NCBI RefSeq assembly: GCF_001072375.1
Contig: NZ_JVKV01000052.1
Span: 1-64,000 of the forward strand
Reading direction: 5' to 3'
Origin: Streptococcus pseudopneumoniae
GTDB lineage: Bacteria; Bacillota; Bacilli; Lactobacillales; Streptococcaceae
DNA: 64,000 nucleotides
The first letter of the stretch is position 1; each line of letters starts with the position of its first letter. The notes under the pieces are model-generated. The model made no database searches. It was not told the origin of the DNA and worked only from the letters and a program-made list of their open reading frames with translations. Both the position numbers and the translations under genes were made by a program. Positions 61,800 to 64,000 of this stretch are shown piece by piece.

Positions 61800-62351
61800 T
61801 TACCGAAATAGATATTCTTTCGCTGTCACTTGGACATCCTGGGAAAGGTAGCGCTCTATCAAGTCACCTGTCCCAGCAATAAATTCCTCCTGTGGGATAT
61901 ATTCTCTTTGGTTCCAAACATTTGAAAAAGCAAAATAGAACTCAAAAAACTCCGTCAAACTTGCGCCGAGTTTGTAAAAATTGGGATCTCCAGGACTGCC
62001 CGCGTAAACAGGAGATTTTTCATCTTTCATATCGCAGAAAAGAATATCGTCTGTATCTGTAGTAGCGAATATCTGGTATTGCCCTTCACTAAATTGAAGA
62101 ACATCTTGTAAGGCCCAAGATTCAACTGCCCTTGCAGGAGAATCTAATGGCAACAAAATGATATTAAAATTTTGATTAGCAAAAAATAACTCCTCTTTGA
62201 ACACTATGTGTTGATAATAATCAAGCAATTCTCCTGTCAAATTTGAAGACTGGATCCTTAATTTTTCATTTGAAAAATTAACCGATTGGGGAATAAACGT
62301 TGTTTCCTCATAGAGTTTAATAATCTTTTTTAATACAGTAACTACTGCCAT
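61800..62351 (-). CDS. Immunity-type protein (SUKH-like, tentative)
   Basis: A 183-aa protein starting MAVVTVLKKIIKLYEETTFI at 62351 behind GAGGTGAG. The hydrophobic/aromatic pattern QYQIFATTDTDDILFCDMKDEKSPVY and the end part FYKLGASLTEFFEFYFAFSN resemble SMI1/KNR4 (SUKH) immunity proteins, which neutralise secreted toxins. No toxin gene is in view. Confidence 0.5.
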   Translation of the reverse strand: MAVVTVLKKIIKLYEETTFIPQSVNFSNEKLRIQSSNLTGELLDYYQHIVFKEELFFANQNFNIILLPLDSPARAVESWALQDVLQFSEGQYQIFATTDTDDILFCDMKDEKSPVYAGSPGDPNFYKLGASLTEFFEFYFAFSNVWNQREYIPQEEFIAGTGDLIERYLSQDVQVTAKEYLFR

Positions 62352-62489
62352 TTTTCTCACCTCAGTCAATCCTCTTACGTCTCATTTAAGAATTCCAGCC
62401 ATATCTTCACATCTGAATTTATCTTATGTGCAATCTCACTCCTTATGAGATTCGTTTATTTATAACGGAACTTCATAAATCTAGGAGAG

Positions 62490-62831
62490 CTACTTAGAGT
62501 CAAAAGGCATAAAGCTATCATGCTGATTATAATAATTCAAAGCTTCGACCAAGTCTTGGAGACTTGCATCTGTTTTTTCCTCAAGTGCGACTGCAAGGAC
62601 ATCAATCAACTGCTCTCCATAGTAGACTAGCTGGAGATCTTGCTCCGATGCATCAGCTGGGTAGACATCAGAGTCGTCCACTACATCCGGATAATCTGAT
62701 ACCCAATAAAGGCAATCCAGTTTCAGTTCTCCATCCTCCTTGCCATAGAGACAAAAATTATCTGAAGATAACTGGTCCACGCGCACCTGCTCGATTATCT
62801 GCTCTAGTGAAAGTTCTTGGTGTTTTCGCAT
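62490..62831 (-). CDS. Small acidic immunity-type protein
   Basis: A 113-aa very acidic protein (MRKHQELSLEQIIEQVRVDQLSSDNFCLYG…) with a DSDVYPADASEQDL loop. I do not recognise the family with certainty; size, acidity and company point to an immunity protein. It is 18 bp downstream of a SUKH gene. Confidence 0.55.
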   Translation of the reverse strand: MRKHQELSLEQIIEQVRVDQLSSDNFCLYGKEDGELKLDCLYWVSDYPDVVDDSDVYPADASEQDLQLVYYGEQLIDVLAVALEEKTDASLQDLVEALNYYNQHDSFMPFDSK

Positions 62832-62849
62832 CCTGTCTCCTTTTTAATC

Positions 62850-63269
62850 TCACTCTTCAACAAAAGAGTTCAAAAATTCCTCAAAAGAAGCCCATTGACC
62901 ATAGATCTCAGCTTTCTCTTCTAAAACATAGAAATAAACCTTACCATAATCTTCTTCCCTTAGAGAAAGAGCGTAATTGCCAGAACCAGGATCATATGCG
63001 AAATGGAGAAGGTCTGTAGCCCTAAATCCTGCAGGCACAGCCTCATCATCATACCATGTAAGAGACTTGCTCATCTCCTCAAGTGAATTAAAGGAATTGA
63101 AAGGAAAGAGGTGATGTTCATCGTGGACACCACTTACTTGAGGCTGACCACCGTTGTGCTTGAGATAAAAGTCCATCATAGCCTCCGGTAATTTCTTCCC
63201 AAGAATCTCCTCAAATTGTAAAAATTCTTCTTTTGAAATTGGTGAATCTGCTTCTAGCACTCTAAACAT
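62850..63269 (-). CDS. SMI1/KNR4 (SUKH) family immunity protein
   Basis: A 139-aa SUKH protein: SKEEFLQFEEILGKKLPEAMMDFYLKHNGG opens the fold, followed by LFPFNSFNSLEEM, LLHFAYDPGSGNYALSL and YFYVLEEKAEIYGQWASFEEFLNSF. SUKH proteins bind and inhibit toxin domains delivered by contact-dependent or type VII systems. An AGGAAG site precedes the ATG. Confidence 0.85.
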   Translation of the reverse strand: MFRVLEADSPISKEEFLQFEEILGKKLPEAMMDFYLKHNGGQPQVSGVHDEHHLFPFNSFNSLEEMSKSLTWYDDEAVPAGFRATDLLHFAYDPGSGNYALSLREEDYGKVYFYVLEEKAEIYGQWASFEEFLNSFVEE

Positions 63270-63287
63270 GATTACTTCCTTCCTTTT

Positions 63288-63623
63288 TTACAATTCTTCT
63301 TCCAAGACCTTGTCAATAAAGTCATAGACTGTAGTAGCAACTTTTTTCATTTCTAGGGAGCCTAAAGTACCCAGGTCATTTTCATAAATATAATCATCAG
63401 AATTTTTCTTAATAAAGTAAGCCAAATCTCCTTCCTGTCCAATCATAAAATAATCTGGCTCTGTTTCCTCAATCTGATAAGTCTCATTTCGCTCTTGAAG
63501 ATCCTCCTTAGCATACAAACAGATGCCTGAATCTTCAATTTCATAGGGGTCAATCTCTTCCCACTCTGATAAAAACTGGTAGTAGAGATTGGGCAAGACA
63601 AATCCAAACTCATCTCTTTTCAT
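63288..63623 (-). CDS. SMI1/KNR4 (SUKH)-like immunity protein, short
   Basis: A 111-aa protein: FGFVLPNLYYQFLSEWEEIDPYEIEDSGICLYAKEDLQERNETYQIEETEPDYFMIGQEGDLAYFIKKN is the usual SUKH order (LP..Y..FL, then a G-D-L-A-Y strand), but the N-terminal helix is cut short. It begins the run of small immunity-type genes. Confidence 0.75.
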   Translation of the reverse strand: MKRDEFGFVLPNLYYQFLSEWEEIDPYEIEDSGICLYAKEDLQERNETYQIEETEPDYFMIGQEGDLAYFIKKNSDDYIYENDLGTLGSLEMKKVATTVYDFIDKVLEEEL

Positions 63624-63659
63624 AGCTTACCTCCACATATTCACTGAGTATCAACTATA

Positions 63660-64000
63660 TTACTTCAAAGACCAACCACCATCAATAGTCAGGACTTGTC
63701 CCTGCATGGCACTCGCTTTTCCACTTGCTAAAAAGAGGCTAACTTCAGCAACTTCACCTGGCTCAATCCAGCGTTTGATAGGTGTTTCACTAGCTACCCA
63801 GTCCGCCAAACCACCTGGTTCAAAATCAGCTGCCGTCATACCCGTCTTAACTGCACCTGGTGCGATTCCAAAGACCTGGATACCTTCTTCTGCATAGTCC
63901 AGAGCTAATTGCTTGGTAAATCCAGACAAGGCGTGTTTAGAAGAGGTATAGGCGTGACCACCACCGCCTGCTAGATTTGAAGCGATGGAGCACATATTGA
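63660..64000 (-). CDS. Short-chain dehydrogenase/reductase, 5' end outside window
   Basis: C-terminal part of an SDR enzyme (3-oxoacyl-ACP reductase-like): the strand before the catalytic Ser reads …NMCSIASNLAGG, YTSSK holds the catalytic Tyr and Lys, IAPGAVKTGM and GQVLTIDGGWSLK close the fold. The frame stays open to base 64000, so the Rossmann N-terminus is missing only because the window ends. Likely a FabG-like or sugar/oxoacyl reductase. Confidence 0.85.
   Translation of the reverse strand, partial: NMCSIASNLAGGGGHAYTSSKHALSGFTKQLALDYAEEGIQVFGIAPGAVKTGMTAADFEPGGLADWVASETPIKRWIEPGEVAEVSLFLASGKASAMQGQVLTIDGGWSLK

Overview
The window looks like chromosome of a mitis-group Streptococcus (S. 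mitis/S. oralis type, close to but not S. pneumoniae). The evidence is the gene order pcp – ilvE – parC … parE … plsY – nucleoside ABC transporter – cdd/deoC/pdp – coaA – rpsT – deoD … punA – deoB – rpiA – ciaRH – pepN, near-pneumococcal ParC and ParE proteins, a BOX repeat, AT-rich DNA and strong AGGAGG ribosome sites. ParC carries Gly52 and Asp91, residues I associate with viridans streptococci rather than pneumococcus.

Layout. 1-14.8 kb, nearly all on the minus strand: partial tRNA-Tyr, a DUF2969 protein, a pyroglutamate module (pcp plus a two-subunit 5-oxoproline transporter), an orphan oligopeptide-binding lipoprotein, ilvE, topoisomerase IV (parC and parE, separated by an ANT(6)-like nucleotidyltransferase and two tandem paralogous membrane proteins), and a polar amino-acid ABC transporter. 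14.9-32.57 kb: an integrative mobilizable-type element inserted just upstream of plsY. Its right arm holds the mobility genes (MT-A70-like protein, VirD4/TraG-type ATPase, replication-relaxation protein, large serine recombinase at the very end). Its middle and left arm hold cargo: an overlapping SIR2 + HerA gene pair (an anti-phage system architecture), a six-gene membrane/lipoprotein operon, a small serine recombinase beside two 28-bp palindromic sites in inverted core orientation, a 413-aa protein of unknown family, a candidate small RNA and several structured repeats. Two diverged 101-nt direct repeats lie on either side of the SIR2-HerA pair.

32.6-51 kb: plsY, then a nucleoside salvage region of two long minus-strand operons. 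One is methyltransferase – pdp – deoC – cdd – PnrA-type lipoprotein – ABC ATPase – two permeases. The other is rpiA – deoB – DUF1697 – punA – ClC – glutamine amidotransferase – deoD. Together they import nucleosides, phosphorolyse them and feed pentose phosphates to central metabolism. Between the operons are coaA, rpsT, a FlaR-like P-loop kinase and a classical Sir2 deacylase. 51-64 kb: a U32-family protein, an ABC exporter pair, a DUF3270 protein, the CiaRH two-component system, pepN, an ASCH protein, a stand-alone PEP-utilizer C-terminal domain that lacks the catalytic Cys, a NUDIX hydrolase, five small genes of which at least two or three look like SUKH (SMI1/KNR4) immunity proteins, and a truncated SDR reductase at the window edge.

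The best candidates for something undescribed are all in the element: the SIR2-HerA cargo bracketed by structured direct repeats, the recombinase with its 28-bp site pair, the 413-aa orphan and the small RNA candidate with a consensus promoter. All identifications come from reading the sequence. No database search, folding or alignment program was run.
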